NCBI GenBank assembly: GCA_001627335.1
Contig: LUPK01000048.1
Location: 1-64,000 of the forward strand
Reading direction: 5' to 3'
DNA: 64,000 nucleotides
Source: Nocardioides sp. REDSEA-S33_B3
Lineage (GTDB): Bacteria; Actinomycetota; Actinomycetes; Propionibacteriales; Nocardioidaceae
Under the pieces are notes generated by a model. It had not been told where the DNA came from. It ran no database searches and saw only the letters and a list, made by a program, of their open reading frames with translations. Shown here piece by piece: positions 54,248-62,716 of the stretch; the first letter of the stretch is position 1, and each line of letters starts with the position of its first letter. The position numbers and the translations under genes are program-made.

Positions 54248-55204
54248 GTGCCCGTGCCCCGCCCCATGCTCGCGACCAAGACCGACGCCGTCCCCGTCGG
54301 CGCGGAGTGGTCTCACGAGGTCAAGTGGGACGGCGTGCGGATCCTGGCCGAGGTCACCGACGGGCAGGTGCGGCTGTGGAGCCGCAACGCAAACGACGTG
54401 ACCGTCGCCTGGCCCGACGTGGCGCTCCCGCACGAGGCGCTCGTGCCCGGGTCGACGCGGCCGCGGGACCTACTCGTCGACGGCGAGATCATCGCGCTCA
54501 ACGAGCGGGGGCTGCCGGACTTCCGGGTGCTTCAGGACCGGATGCACGTGCGCCGCGCCAGCACCGCGACCCGGCTGGCCGCCGGTCTCCCGGCCACCTA
54601 CATGGTCTTCGACCTGCTCCGCGTGGACGGCGAGGACCTGACCGGGCTCCCGCTCAGCGAGCGGCGCGCGCGCCTGGCAGCCCTCGACCTCGCGCCCTGG
54701 CAGGTCCCCGAGCCGTACGACGACGGGCAGATGCTCCTGGAGGCCACCCGCGCCCAGGGGCTGGAGGGCGTCGTGAGCAAGCGGCTGTCCTCGCGCTACA
54801 CCTTCGACGCCCGCTCGCCGCACTGGCGCAAGCTGGCGCACCGCCACCGTCGCTCCTACGTCGTGGGTGGCTGGCGTCCCCAGGAGGGCACCTCGGACCG
54901 GCTGGCCTCGCTGCTCGTGGGGGAGCCCACCGCCGACGGGCTGGTCTACCGCGGCCGGGTCGGCAGCGGCATCGGTGGCAAGGTGTCACGCATGCTCACC
55001 GAGGCGGTCGCCGGGCTGACGCGGGCGAGCAGCCCGTTCGTGGACGAGGTGCCGCGGGTCGACGCCGCCGGCACCACGTGGGTCGAGCCGGTGCTGGTCA
55101 TCGACGTGGACACGCACGGGGTCGGCTACGCACGCCTGCGCCAACCGTCGTACCGGGGGGTGCGCGAGGACCTCGACCCCGCCGACCTCGAGGACCAGTC
55201 GTGA
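54248..55204 (+). CDS. ATP-dependent DNA ligase, LigC/D type
   Basis: This 318-residue ligase has adenylated K26 in E-V-K-W-D-G-V-R, L-V-D-G-E-I-I-A-L (motif III region) and E-G-V-V-S-K-R motif IV, and an OB-fold C-terminal half. It probably seals NHEJ ends. GTG 54248 is chosen over an upstream frame. It overlaps the polymerase gene by four bases. Confidence 0.92.
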   Translation: MPVPRPMLATKTDAVPVGAEWSHEVKWDGVRILAEVTDGQVRLWSRNANDVTVAWPDVALPHEALVPGSTRPRDLLVDGEIIALNERGLPDFRVLQDRMHVRRASTATRLAAGLPATYMVFDLLRVDGEDLTGLPLSERRARLAALDLAPWQVPEPYDDGQMLLEATRAQGLEGVVSKRLSSRYTFDARSPHWRKLAHRHRRSYVVGGWRPQEGTSDRLASLLVGEPTADGLVYRGRVGSGIGGKVSRMLTEAVAGLTRASSPFVDEVPRVDAAGTTWVEPVLVIDVDTHGVGYARLRQPSYRGVREDLDPADLEDQS

Positions 55205-56115
55205 GCCCGGCCAAGCAGCCCAGGGAGGAGGTGCACGTCGACGTCGAGGGCCGGACGCTGCGGCTGAGCAACCTCGACAAGGTGCTCTACCCGCGCACGG
55301 GCACGACCAAGGGCGAGGTGCTGCACTACTACGCGCAGGTGGCGCCCACCCTGCTGCCGCACCTGGCCGACCGCGCGGTGACGCGCATCCGCTGGCCGCA
55401 CGGCGTGGCGGAGGGCAGCTTCTTCGAGAAGAACGTCCCGCAGGGGACGCCGTCGTGGGTGCGGACGGTGAGCGTCCCGACCACGGGGTCGCGCGGGGAG
55501 AGCCGGCACGGCGACCGGCTGGTGTTCCCGGTCGTCGACGACCTCGCCACGCTGACCTGGCTGGTCAACCTGGCCGCCCTGGAGCTGCACGTCCACCAGT
55601 GGCGCGTGGGCCGCAACGGCCGCCCCCGCAACGCCGACCGGATCGTCATCGACCTCGACCCCGGTGAGCCCGCGACCCTGCACGAGTGCTGCCAGGTGGC
55701 GCTGATGGTGCGCGAGAAGCTGGCCGAGCGCGACCTCGACGCGCGGCCGGTGACCAGCGGGAGCAAGGGCCTGCACCTGTACGCCGACCTGCCGCGCCGG
55801 CTGCCGGGGGAGGAGTCCACGGCGCTGGCCCGCGAGGTCGCCGAGGAGCTGCAGGCCGCGCACCCGCGGCTGGTGACCGCGACGATGACCAAGGCGCGTC
55901 GCAGCGGCAAGGTGTTCCTGGACTGGTCGCAGAACGCCTCGTCGAAGACGACCATCACGCCCTACTCCCTGCGGGGACGCGACAAGCCCTTCGTGGCGAC
56001 CCCCGTGTCGTGGGCCGAGGTCGAGGCCGGTGCCGAGGACCCGGTCGGGCTCGAGCAGGTGCGGATGGAGGAGGTCCTCGAGCGGGTGGCGGACCTGGGC
56101 GACCTCTTCTCCTGA
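55201..56115 (+). CDS. LigD-type polymerase domain protein (NHEJ primase-polymerase)
   Basis: This 304-residue protein is homologous to the polymerase domain of LigD: N-L-D-K-V-L-Y-P, then W-P-H-G-V-x-E-G-S-F-F-E-K-N, and the metal-binding D-L-D (D151, D153) in I-V-I-D-L-D-P-G. It fills gaps and adds nucleotides at ends. Here the LigD functions are split between this gene and the preceding ligase; no nuclease domain is seen. Confidence 0.93.
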   Translation: MSPAKQPREEVHVDVEGRTLRLSNLDKVLYPRTGTTKGEVLHYYAQVAPTLLPHLADRAVTRIRWPHGVAEGSFFEKNVPQGTPSWVRTVSVPTTGSRGESRHGDRLVFPVVDDLATLTWLVNLAALELHVHQWRVGRNGRPRNADRIVIDLDPGEPATLHECCQVALMVREKLAERDLDARPVTSGSKGLHLYADLPRRLPGEESTALAREVAEELQAAHPRLVTATMTKARRSGKVFLDWSQNASSKTTITPYSLRGRDKPFVATPVSWAEVEAGAEDPVGLEQVRMEEVLERVADLGDLFS

Positions 56116-56224
56116 CCCCCTCCTGACCCTCCTCGGAGGTGTGTGGAGGGCTGTTACCCAACCGTGGAACCCGTGTGCACGCAGCGAGAACACATCGTGC
56201 CGACCCGCTCGTAGCGTGGATGAC

Positions 56225-56698
56225 ATGAAGTCGGAGAACATGAGACTCGCGGTCGTGCCGGTCGGCGCAGCCGTCCTGGGGGGCGTGCTGTGGCTCTCGG
56301 GCATCCCGCTGAGCAACGCGAACGGCTCGTCCGAGGGCGTGACCCTCGAGTCCGACGGGGCCCAGGCCTCGCTGGTGGTCTCCGACCTCGCCGCGGGCGA
56401 CACCGTGACCCGCTCGATCTCGATCTCCAACCCCGGTTCCGCCCCGGCGCGACTGACGATGACCGAGACCGGCGACGCGGTCGACCACGACGCCGACGGC
56501 GTCAACCTCACCATCGAGCGCGAGGGCGTGCGTCTCTACGACGGCCGTCTGGGGGCGATGAGCGACGTCACGACCGACCAGGGATGGATCCCGGCCGGCG
56601 GCCGGGTCAGCTTCACCTTCCGCGTGTCGCTGCCCGAGGACGCCCCCTCGTTGCGGTCCGCCGAGAGCATCTCCTACGCCTGGGAGATCACCTCCTGA
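56225..56698 (+). CDS. Small secreted protein with TasA-like domain
   Basis: The 157 residues have an N-terminal hydrophobic segment (about 7-28). The rest has D-L-A-A-G-D-T-V-T-R-S-I-S-I-S-N-P-G-S-A and G-W-I-P-A-G-G-R-V-S-F-T-F-R-V, beta-sandwich patterns as in TasA/camelysin-type secreted proteins. No SipW-like peptidase is nearby, so the family call is tentative. Upstream gap 56116-56224 holds no gene. Confidence 0.6.
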   Translation: MKSENMRLAVVPVGAAVLGGVLWLSGIPLSNANGSSEGVTLESDGAQASLVVSDLAAGDTVTRSISISNPGSAPARLTMTETGDAVDHDADGVNLTIEREGVRLYDGRLGAMSDVTTDQGWIPAGGRVSFTFRVSLPEDAPSLRSAESISYAWEITS

Positions 56699-56794
56699 CA
56701 CCCCCCCCCGGCGGGTGTGCCGCTGGGGACGCACGAAGGTAAAGGGTCGGATGGTCCCCCGCCCGGGTCGGTCCGGTGTCCTATTGTTCGGGCC

Positions 56795-57484
56795 ATGGAG
56801 CACCGGGTGCTGGTCGTGGAGGACGAGGAGGACATCGCCTTCCCCCTCGTGCGCACCCTGGAGCGCGAGGGCTACGACGTGGCCTGGGTCGACAGCGGCG
56901 AGAAGGCGCTGGCCGACGTCGCCGGCACCCCCACCGACGTGATGATCCTCGATCTCGGCCTGCCCGACATGGACGGCCTGGAGGTCTGCAAGATGGCCCG
57001 TGAGGGCGGGTTCGGCGGCGCGATCATGATCGTGACCGCGCGTGCCGGCGAGCTCGACCGTGTCGTCGGTCTCGACACCGGTGCCGACGACTACCTCGCC
57101 AAGCCCTTCGGCCTCGCCGAGCTGCAGGCCCGCGTCCGGGCGCTGCTGCGCCGCACCCACGGCACGCCGCGCGAGGAGACGAACGGTGACCCGGAGGGCC
57201 TGCACATCGACGTCGCCGCGCGCCGCGTCTTCGCCGGCGAGACCGAGGTCCCGTTGACGGGCAAGGAGTTCGACGTCCTCAACATCCTGGTCGCCAACCG
57301 CGACAAGGTGGTCTCCCGCGGCCGGCTGATGGCCGACGTGTGGGACGAGAACTGGTACGGCTCGACCAAGACCCTCGACGTCACCATCGGGCGCCTGCGC
57401 CAGAAGCTCGACACCGCCGGGGTCAGCGAGAAGGTCGTCGCCGTGCGCGGCGTCGGCTTCCGCCTGGAGATCCCCTCCGCCTGA
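56795..57484 (+). CDS. Orphan OmpR/PhoB-type response regulator
   Basis: This 229-residue protein has a receiver domain with phosphoacceptor D53 (V-M-I-L-D-L-G-L-P-D), the conserved Thr/Lys switch (V-T-A-R, and L-A-K-P-F), and a C-terminal winged helix with D-V-T-I-G-R-L-R-Q-K-L-D. No histidine kinase gene is adjacent on either side. Confidence 0.93.
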   Translation: MEHRVLVVEDEEDIAFPLVRTLEREGYDVAWVDSGEKALADVAGTPTDVMILDLGLPDMDGLEVCKMAREGGFGGAIMIVTARAGELDRVVGLDTGADDYLAKPFGLAELQARVRALLRRTHGTPREETNGDPEGLHIDVAARRVFAGETEVPLTGKEFDVLNILVANRDKVVSRGRLMADVWDENWYGSTKTLDVTIGRLRQKLDTAGVSEKVVAVRGVGFRLEIPSA

Positions 57485-57555
57485 GGCCCCACCCCGGCTT
57501 GCGTGGCTGAGCGCGGTCCCTGGGCCGCGCTGGACCACACGAGGCGGTCTGTCCC

Positions 57556-58149
57556 TCAGCGCACCACCGCGAGCACGGCGCGACCGAGCGCGTCGGCGAG
57601 CGCGCCGGGGGAGAGCGGCGTCGCGGAGATCGCGTCGTCGTCGAAGAGCGCCCGGCTCGCCCCGAGCGCGAAGAGCATCCGCCACGCCGCCTGCGCAGCG
57701 GGTACGCCGCAGTCGAACCGCAGCTGCAACCACCGCGTCACGGTGTCGGCGAGCCGGTGGGTGAACGCCGTCGAGGCCGCCTCGACCTCCTCGGACTCCA
57801 CGGCGTCGACGAGGAACGCCCGCAGGCTGCCCCGGTGCCGCACGAACAGGTCCACCGCGGCCGCGGCCAGCAGCGCGACGGCCCGCTCGTCGTCGGGCTC
57901 GGTGTCGGCCTCCGCGAACGCCGTGGCGGTCTCCGCCTCGATGGTCGAGAGGGCGCGCGCCTGGGCGGCGAGCAGCAGCCCGTGGCGGTCGCCGAAGCGG
58001 TGGTAGAGGGAGCCGTTGGAGGTGCCGGCGGCACGGGCCACGGCGGCCACGGTCACCGCGGCCTGCCCGCCCTCGTCGAGCAGCGCCAGCGTCGCGGCGA
58101 GCATCCGGTCCGCGGAGGACTCCGAGCGGGTCTGCAGCGGCGTACGCAT
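57556..58149 (-). CDS. TetR-family transcriptional regulator
   Basis: This 197-residue protein has an N-terminal HTH, V-A-A-V-A-R-A-A-G-T-S-N-G-S-L-Y-H-R-F-G-D-R, near residues 35-56. The C-terminal ligand domain is not identifiable to substrate. It diverges from the MpaB-family oxygenase, its likely target; the 58-base gap contains a palindrome. Confidence 0.9.
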   Translation of the reverse strand: MRTPLQTRSESSADRMLAATLALLDEGGQAAVTVAAVARAAGTSNGSLYHRFGDRHGLLLAAQARALSTIEAETATAFAEADTEPDDERAVALLAAAAVDLFVRHRGSLRAFLVDAVESEEVEAASTAFTHRLADTVTRWLQLRFDCGVPAAQAAWRMLFALGASRALFDDDAISATPLSPGALADALGRAVLAVVR

Positions 58150-58182
58150 GGCAGGAGCGTAGCCACCCCCTAGCCAGAAGTG

Positions 58183-58194
58183 GAGCGTTTGCTC
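58183..58194. promoter_or_regulatory. Possible TetR operator half-sites
   Basis: GAGC-GTTT-GCTC lies in the divergent gap between the TetR gene and the oxygenase, 14 bases before the oxygenase ATG. The arms are short; the placement is what suggests an operator. Confidence 0.3.
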
Positions 58195-58207
58195 TAGTTT
58201 GGTCGTC

Positions 58208-59137
58208 ATGGAGCTCCGAGTGCGTGGCAAGACCTTCGGCGGCGTGCCCAAGGACCACTGGCGGCAGGTCAACGACCGGCTCGACCCCGAGACCGACTAC
58301 CGCGAGATCTACCGCAACGCGGTGGCCTACGAGTTCCCCTGGGACATGAACCAGGCGCTCTCGTTCGCGCTGTTCCGCACCTACGCCGTGCCCGGCATCG
58401 GGGCCCTGCTCGACGCGACGGGACAGTTCACCGGCAACTGCCAGAAGCGCTACGACGACACCGCGCTGCTGCTCGAGGTGCCGGCCGAGAAGGGCTTCGA
58501 CGACCCCGACGCACGCGCGGCGATCCGGCGGATCAACCAGATGCACCGCGCCTACGACATCCCCGTCCACGAGATGCTCTACGTGCTCTCGACCTTCGTG
58601 GTGGTGCCCAAGCGCTGGCTCGACGTCTACGGCAAGCGGCCGTTCACCGACCACGAGCTGGTCGCCTCGGTGAACTACTACCGCGCGCTGGGCCGGCACA
58701 TGAACATTCCCGACATCCCCGAGACCTACCTCGGCTTCTCGCAGGTGATGGACGACTACGAGCGCGAGCACTTCGCCTACGACGAGGGCGGCCGCCGCGT
58801 CGCCGACTCGACGCTCGCCCTGATGCTCACCTGGTACCCCAAGCTCGCCGGTCCCGCCGTGGAGATGTTCTCCCGTGCGCTGATGGACCAGCCGCTGCGC
58901 GATGCCCTCGGCTACGACGCCCCGCCCCCGACGCTGGAGACGCTCTCGCGGACCGCGCTGCGGATGCGCGGGAAGCTGCTGCGCGCCTTCCCGGCCCGGA
59001 TGACCGAGCAGACGGTCATGGACCTGCCGTGGGTGCGCTCCTACCCCGACGGCTTCCGGATCGAGGAGCTCGGCACCTTCCCGGTCCCCGGGGTCGCCGG
59101 CTGCCCGGTGCGGCACGACGAGGCCGCCCCCGCCTGA
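58208..59137 (+). CDS. Oxygenase MpaB family / DUF2236 protein
   Basis: The 309 residues contain I-H-x-like and R-x2-Y patterns near Y-A-V-P-G-I-G and V-N-Y-Y-R-A-L-G-R-H-M, as in the MpaB/latex-clearing-protein-like haem oxygenase superfamily (DUF2236). The substrate is unknown. It is probably controlled by the divergent TetR regulator. Confidence 0.82.
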   Translation: MELRVRGKTFGGVPKDHWRQVNDRLDPETDYREIYRNAVAYEFPWDMNQALSFALFRTYAVPGIGALLDATGQFTGNCQKRYDDTALLLEVPAEKGFDDPDARAAIRRINQMHRAYDIPVHEMLYVLSTFVVVPKRWLDVYGKRPFTDHELVASVNYYRALGRHMNIPDIPETYLGFSQVMDDYEREHFAYDEGGRRVADSTLALMLTWYPKLAGPAVEMFSRALMDQPLRDALGYDAPPPTLETLSRTALRMRGKLLRAFPARMTEQTVMDLPWVRSYPDGFRIEELGTFPVPGVAGCPVRHDEAAPA

Positions 59138-59139
59138 GT

Positions 59140-59249
59140 CGCCGAGAGGTCGCTCGCGCACGGCCGAGAGGTCGCTGGCGCACGGCCGAGAGGTCGCTGG
59201 CGCACGGCCGAGAGGTCGCTGGCGCACGGCCGAGAGGTCGCTGGCGCAC
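59140..59249. repeat. Tandem repeat, 5 x 22 bp
   Basis: Five consecutive 22-base units, the last four identical (GGCCGAGAGGTCGCTGGCGCAC) and the first with two changes, fill the gap between the oxygenase stop and the LLM gene stop. They start 3 bases after the oxygenase stop codon and end 10 bases before the LLM stop codon. Confidence 0.95.
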
Positions 59250-59259
59250 GGCCGCGTGG

Positions 59260-60354
59260 TCAGCCCTGCGCCAGCAGCTCTCGGACCCGCGGGACCACCT
59301 CGGTGCCGTAGAGCCGGATCGACTCGAGTCGCTGCTCGTGGGGCAGCGAGCCGACGGCGTACTTCATCTGGAAGCGGGAGAGGCCGAGCGAGCGCACCGC
59401 CCAGGCGATCTTCTGCGCGACGGTCTCGGGTGAGCCGACGAAGATCGAGCCCTCGGGCGAGGCGCCCTGGTCGAAGGTGGTCTGCGAGTAGGGGCCCCAG
59501 CCGCGCTCGCGGCCGATCCTGCCGAACGCCTCGGCCTGGTGGGGGAACATCTGCTCGCGCGCGAGCTCGTCGGTGGCCGCGACGTGGCCGGGGGAGTGCA
59601 TGCCGATGGGGAGCTCGGGGCGGCCGTACTCGGCCAGCGCACGGCGGTAGAGGTCGGCGAACTGCACGAACGCCGCCGGCGAGCCGCCGATGACGGCCAG
59701 CACGAGGGGGAAGCCGTACGCCGCCGCGCGGATCACCGACTGCGGGGTGCCGCCGACCGCGATCCAGGCGGGCAGTCCGGCCTCGGTGCGGGGGAAGACC
59801 TGCTGCTCCTCCAGGGGCGGGCGGACGCTGCCGCGCCAGGTGAGCGGCTGCTCCTGCTGCAGGTGGGCGAAGAGGTCGAGCTTCTCATGGAAGAGCACCT
59901 CGTAGTCGGACAGGTCGAGACCGAACAGCGGGAAGGACTCGGTGAACGAGCCGCGCCCGAGCTGCACCTCGGCGCGGCCGCGGCTGATCGCGGCCAGGGT
60001 GGAGAAGCGCTGGAAGACCCGGATCGGGTCGTCGGAGGACAGCACCGTCACGCCGGTCCCGAGGCGGATGCGCTCGGTCTGCCCGGCGATGGCCGACAGC
60101 ACCACGTCGGGCGCGCTGATCGCGTAGTCCTCGCGGTGGTGCTCGCCCAGGCCGAGGTAGTCGACGCCGACCTGGTCGGCCAGCACGCCCTCGGCGACGA
60201 CCTCGCGGATCGCCTCGGCCTGCGGGCGGGGTGTGCCGTCAGGTTCGGTGCCGGTGTCGCCGAAGGTGTCCAGCCCGAAGGTGGGTCGCTCCGGGGTGCC
60301 GAGGACGGCGGGGTCGAAGACGGGCTCGGTCGGGGTCGGAGGCGTGGTCGTCAC
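59260..60354 (-). CDS. LLM-class flavin-dependent oxidoreductase
   Basis: The 364 residues are a luciferase-like barrel with D-Y-L-G-L-G-E-H-H-R-E-D-Y-A, then R-I-R-L-G-T-G-V-T-V-L-S-S-D-D-P-I-R-V-F-Q-R-F and S-R-G-R-A-E-V-Q-L-G-R-G-S-F, the pattern of FMN-dependent alkanal-type enzymes. GTG 60354 is the chosen start, after which T-T-T-P-P-T follows. The substrate is unknown. Confidence 0.87.
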   Translation of the reverse strand: MTTTPPTPTEPVFDPAVLGTPERPTFGLDTFGDTGTEPDGTPRPQAEAIREVVAEGVLADQVGVDYLGLGEHHREDYAISAPDVVLSAIAGQTERIRLGTGVTVLSSDDPIRVFQRFSTLAAISRGRAEVQLGRGSFTESFPLFGLDLSDYEVLFHEKLDLFAHLQQEQPLTWRGSVRPPLEEQQVFPRTEAGLPAWIAVGGTPQSVIRAAAYGFPLVLAVIGGSPAAFVQFADLYRRALAEYGRPELPIGMHSPGHVAATDELAREQMFPHQAEAFGRIGRERGWGPYSQTTFDQGASPEGSIFVGSPETVAQKIAWAVRSLGLSRFQMKYAVGSLPHEQRLESIRLYGTEVVPRVRELLAQG

Positions 60355-60492
60355 ATCTTCAACTTTACCGGTGGGGGCCACCCGCCCGGACGTGAGTCGT
60401 GGCGCGCGCCATCGGGGGCGGCCACCGCGCCGCGGGCGTCGCAGGTGTGGGTTGGGCGACCGTCCGGCTCCCCGTGGTCGTACTGTCCTCGC

Positions 60493-61014
60493 GTGAGGAG
60501 TCTGCGCTGGGTGGCGCTCGGCATGGTGCTGGTGGTCCTGGACTTCCGGATCGACGCGCTCGACCTGCTGCCGGACCCGCTGGGGTACGCCGCGATGACG
60601 TTCGGTCTGGTGCCGCTGACGTCGCGGCACCGCGGGTTCCTGATCGCTGCCGTGGCCGCGGCGGCGGGAGTGCTCGCCTCGCTGCCCGACGTGACCGATC
60701 CGACCTTCGCCGAGTCGTGGTGGGCCGCGATCACCGGCGTGCTGCAGACGCTGGTGGTGGTGCCGACGTGCGTGGCCGTCGCGGCGCTGCTGCCTGCGGA
60801 GGCGGGGCTGGCCCGGGCGGTCTGGGTCGGCGACCTGATGGTGCTGGGCGTCTCCCTCCTCGCCGAGCCGGTTCTCGGGCCGCTGCGCGGCGGTGCGGCC
60901 GACGACCTGCTCGCCCCACTCGTGCTCGTGCTGGTCGGCTTCGCCCTGCTGGTGGTGGCCGGCTTCGTGTGGTTGCTGGTGCGCGCCGCGCGGTCGCCGC
61001 TGCCGCAGCGCTGA
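60493..61014 (+). CDS. Membrane protein, four to five TM segments
   Basis: This 173-residue protein starts at GTG with hydrophobic stretches near 5-17, 48-67, 81-102, 112-131 and 142-163. It contains L-D-F-R-I-D-A-L-D-L-L-P-D-P-L-G-Y, a pattern seen in several actinobacterial membrane proteins. Function is unknown. Confidence 0.65.
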   Translation: MRSLRWVALGMVLVVLDFRIDALDLLPDPLGYAAMTFGLVPLTSRHRGFLIAAVAAAAGVLASLPDVTDPTFAESWWAAITGVLQTLVVVPTCVAVAALLPAEAGLARAVWVGDLMVLGVSLLAEPVLGPLRGGAADDLLAPLVLVLVGFALLVVAGFVWLLVRAARSPLPQR

Positions 61015-61039
61015 ACGACCGAGCGCGGCGGCGTGAGTC

Positions 61040-61162
61040 TCAGGCGGGTGAGCCGATGCTGGTGAGGACGACCATCGCCAGCAGCACGAGGAAGGACAGG
61101 ACGAGCAGCCAGGCGGCGGCGCGAGACTGACGTCGCGCCTGGCGGGCGGTGGTGTGGGGCAT
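61040..61162 (-). CDS. 40-residue single-pass membrane protein
   Basis: This short frame starts at ATG 61162, preceded by an AAAGGGG Shine-Dalgarno-like run. It is very basic at the start (A-R-Q-A-R-R-Q-S-R) and then has one TM segment (W-L-L-V-L-S-F-L-V-L-L-A-M-V-V-L). Positive-inside topology fits. It is conserved only as a guess; no family is recognised. Confidence 0.5.
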   Translation of the reverse strand: MPHTTARQARRQSRAAAWLLVLSFLVLLAMVVLTSIGSPA

Positions 61163-61405
61163 GTCGGGGGACCCCTTTCTGAGCCGAGCCTGGGTCAAGG
61201 CTCGGGTACTGCCGGGGGTATGCCAAGCGTTTGTGCCGTGTCCGAACGATCCCGAACAGACTCGACGCCGCCGCGACCCGTGGGACGGGTGGGGTGGCTG
61301 AGTTATCCACAGATTCCGGCCGGTTGAGGTCGCCGGGACCTGGGTATGCGTCTGCGCACCTACCCTCGACGGGCCATCACTCTTTCATCTCGGGACGGAG
61401 CGGCC

Positions 61406-62716
61406 ATGGCGATGAGCCCTGCCTCGGCGTACGCCGACACCCGTGCGCCCCACCTCGGCGCACGCGGAGGGACGAGCGCGCACAGCAGCCACGACGCGCT
61501 CGTCGACGGCCTCGACGCGACCCTGCGTGAGCTGGTCCGCCGCGAGGGGGTCGACCCCCAGCGCGACGCCGACGTGGTGCGTCGCCTCGCCGAGGGCGTC
61601 GTACGCCGCCACGACGACCACTCCCTGACCGGCGCCGTCGCCCCGTTGGCCGACCCCGACGCGGTCGTGGGCGAGCTGCTGGCCAGGGTCAGCGGCTTCG
61701 GGCCCCTGCAGCCGCTGCTCGACGACCCGACGGTCGAGGAGATCTGGATCAACGATCCCACCCGGGTCTTCGTGGCTCGCCGTGGTCGGCACGAGCTGAC
61801 CAACCTGATGCTGACCCGGCCCCAGGTCGACGAGCTCGTCGAGCGGATGCTGAAGTCGTCGGGCCGCCGCATCGATCTCTCGCGCCCCTTCGTCGACGCG
61901 ATGCTGCCCGAGGGCCACCGTCTGCACGTCGTGCTCGAGGGGATCTCCCGCGGCTTCTCGGCGGTCAACATCCGCAAGTTCGTGCTGCGTGCGGCCCGCC
62001 TGTCAGACCTCGTCGAGCTGGGCAGCCTCACCTCGCAGGCGGCGGCCTTCCTGGAGGGTTCGGTGCGTGCGGGCCTGAACATCCTGGTCACCGGCGGGAC
62101 GCAGGCGGGCAAGACCACGATGCTGAACTGCCTGGCCGCCGCGGTCCCCGGCGGTGAGCGCGTGATCTCCGCCGAGGAGGTCTACGAGCTGCGCTTCCCC
62201 CATCCCGACCACGTGGCCCTCCAGACCCGACAGGCCGGCCTCGAGGGCACCGGAGAGATCCGGCTGCGCGACCTGGTCAAGGAGAGCCTGCGCATGCGCC
62301 CGTCACGGATCATCGTGGGCGAGGTGCGGTCGGAGGAGTGCCTGGACCTGGTGCTCGCCCTCAACTCCGGCTTGCCCGGCATGTGCACCCTGCACGCGAA
62401 CTCGGCCCGCGAGGCCCTGGTCAAGATGTGCACCCTCCCGCTCCTGGCGGGTGAGAACATCTCCGACCGGTTCGTGGTGCCCACCGTCGCGACCTCGGTG
62501 GACCTCGTGGTCCACCTCGGGCTCGACCCCCGTGGCCGACGCCGGGTCGAGGAGGTCGTGGCCGTCCCCGGTCGCGTCGAGAACGGCGTCATCGAGTGCG
62601 AGCCGGTCTTCGTGCGCCGCGACGGGGAGCTGCGCCGCGCGCACGGCACGCCACCCCGCCCCGAACGCTTCGAGCGGGTCGGCCTCGACCTGCGTCGGCT
62701 GCTGGGGGAGGGCTGA
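61406..62716 (+). CDS. tadA: Tad pilus assembly ATPase, TadA/CpaF
   Basis: This 436-residue type II/IV secretion ATPase of the VirB11 group has Walker A G-G-T-Q-A-G-K-T at 230-237, the Asp-box region with E-E-V-Y-E-L, and a C-terminal H-A-N-S box (T-L-H-A-N-S-A-R-E-A-L). It powers Flp pilus assembly. ATG 61406 is preferred over in-frame starts up to 61346, for the preceding GGACGGAG. tadB follows with a 1-base overlap. Confidence 0.92.
   Translation: MAMSPASAYADTRAPHLGARGGTSAHSSHDALVDGLDATLRELVRREGVDPQRDADVVRRLAEGVVRRHDDHSLTGAVAPLADPDAVVGELLARVSGFGPLQPLLDDPTVEEIWINDPTRVFVARRGRHELTNLMLTRPQVDELVERMLKSSGRRIDLSRPFVDAMLPEGHRLHVVLEGISRGFSAVNIRKFVLRAARLSDLVELGSLTSQAAAFLEGSVRAGLNILVTGGTQAGKTTMLNCLAAAVPGGERVISAEEVYELRFPHPDHVALQTRQAGLEGTGEIRLRDLVKESLRMRPSRIIVGEVRSEECLDLVLALNSGLPGMCTLHANSAREALVKMCTLPLLAGENISDRFVVPTVATSVDLVVHLGLDPRGRRRVEEVVAVPGRVENGVIECEPVFVRRDGELRRAHGTPPRPERFERVGLDLRRLLGEG

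Noticed and set aside
59140..59249. Tandem 22-bp repeats as a CRISPR array
   Set aside because: Units are directly adjacent with no spacers, and there are no cas genes.
61303..61311. Consensus DnaA box TTATCCACA before tadA
   Set aside because: A single box without clustering, AT-rich unwinding region or dnaA/dnaN genes; no sign of an origin.
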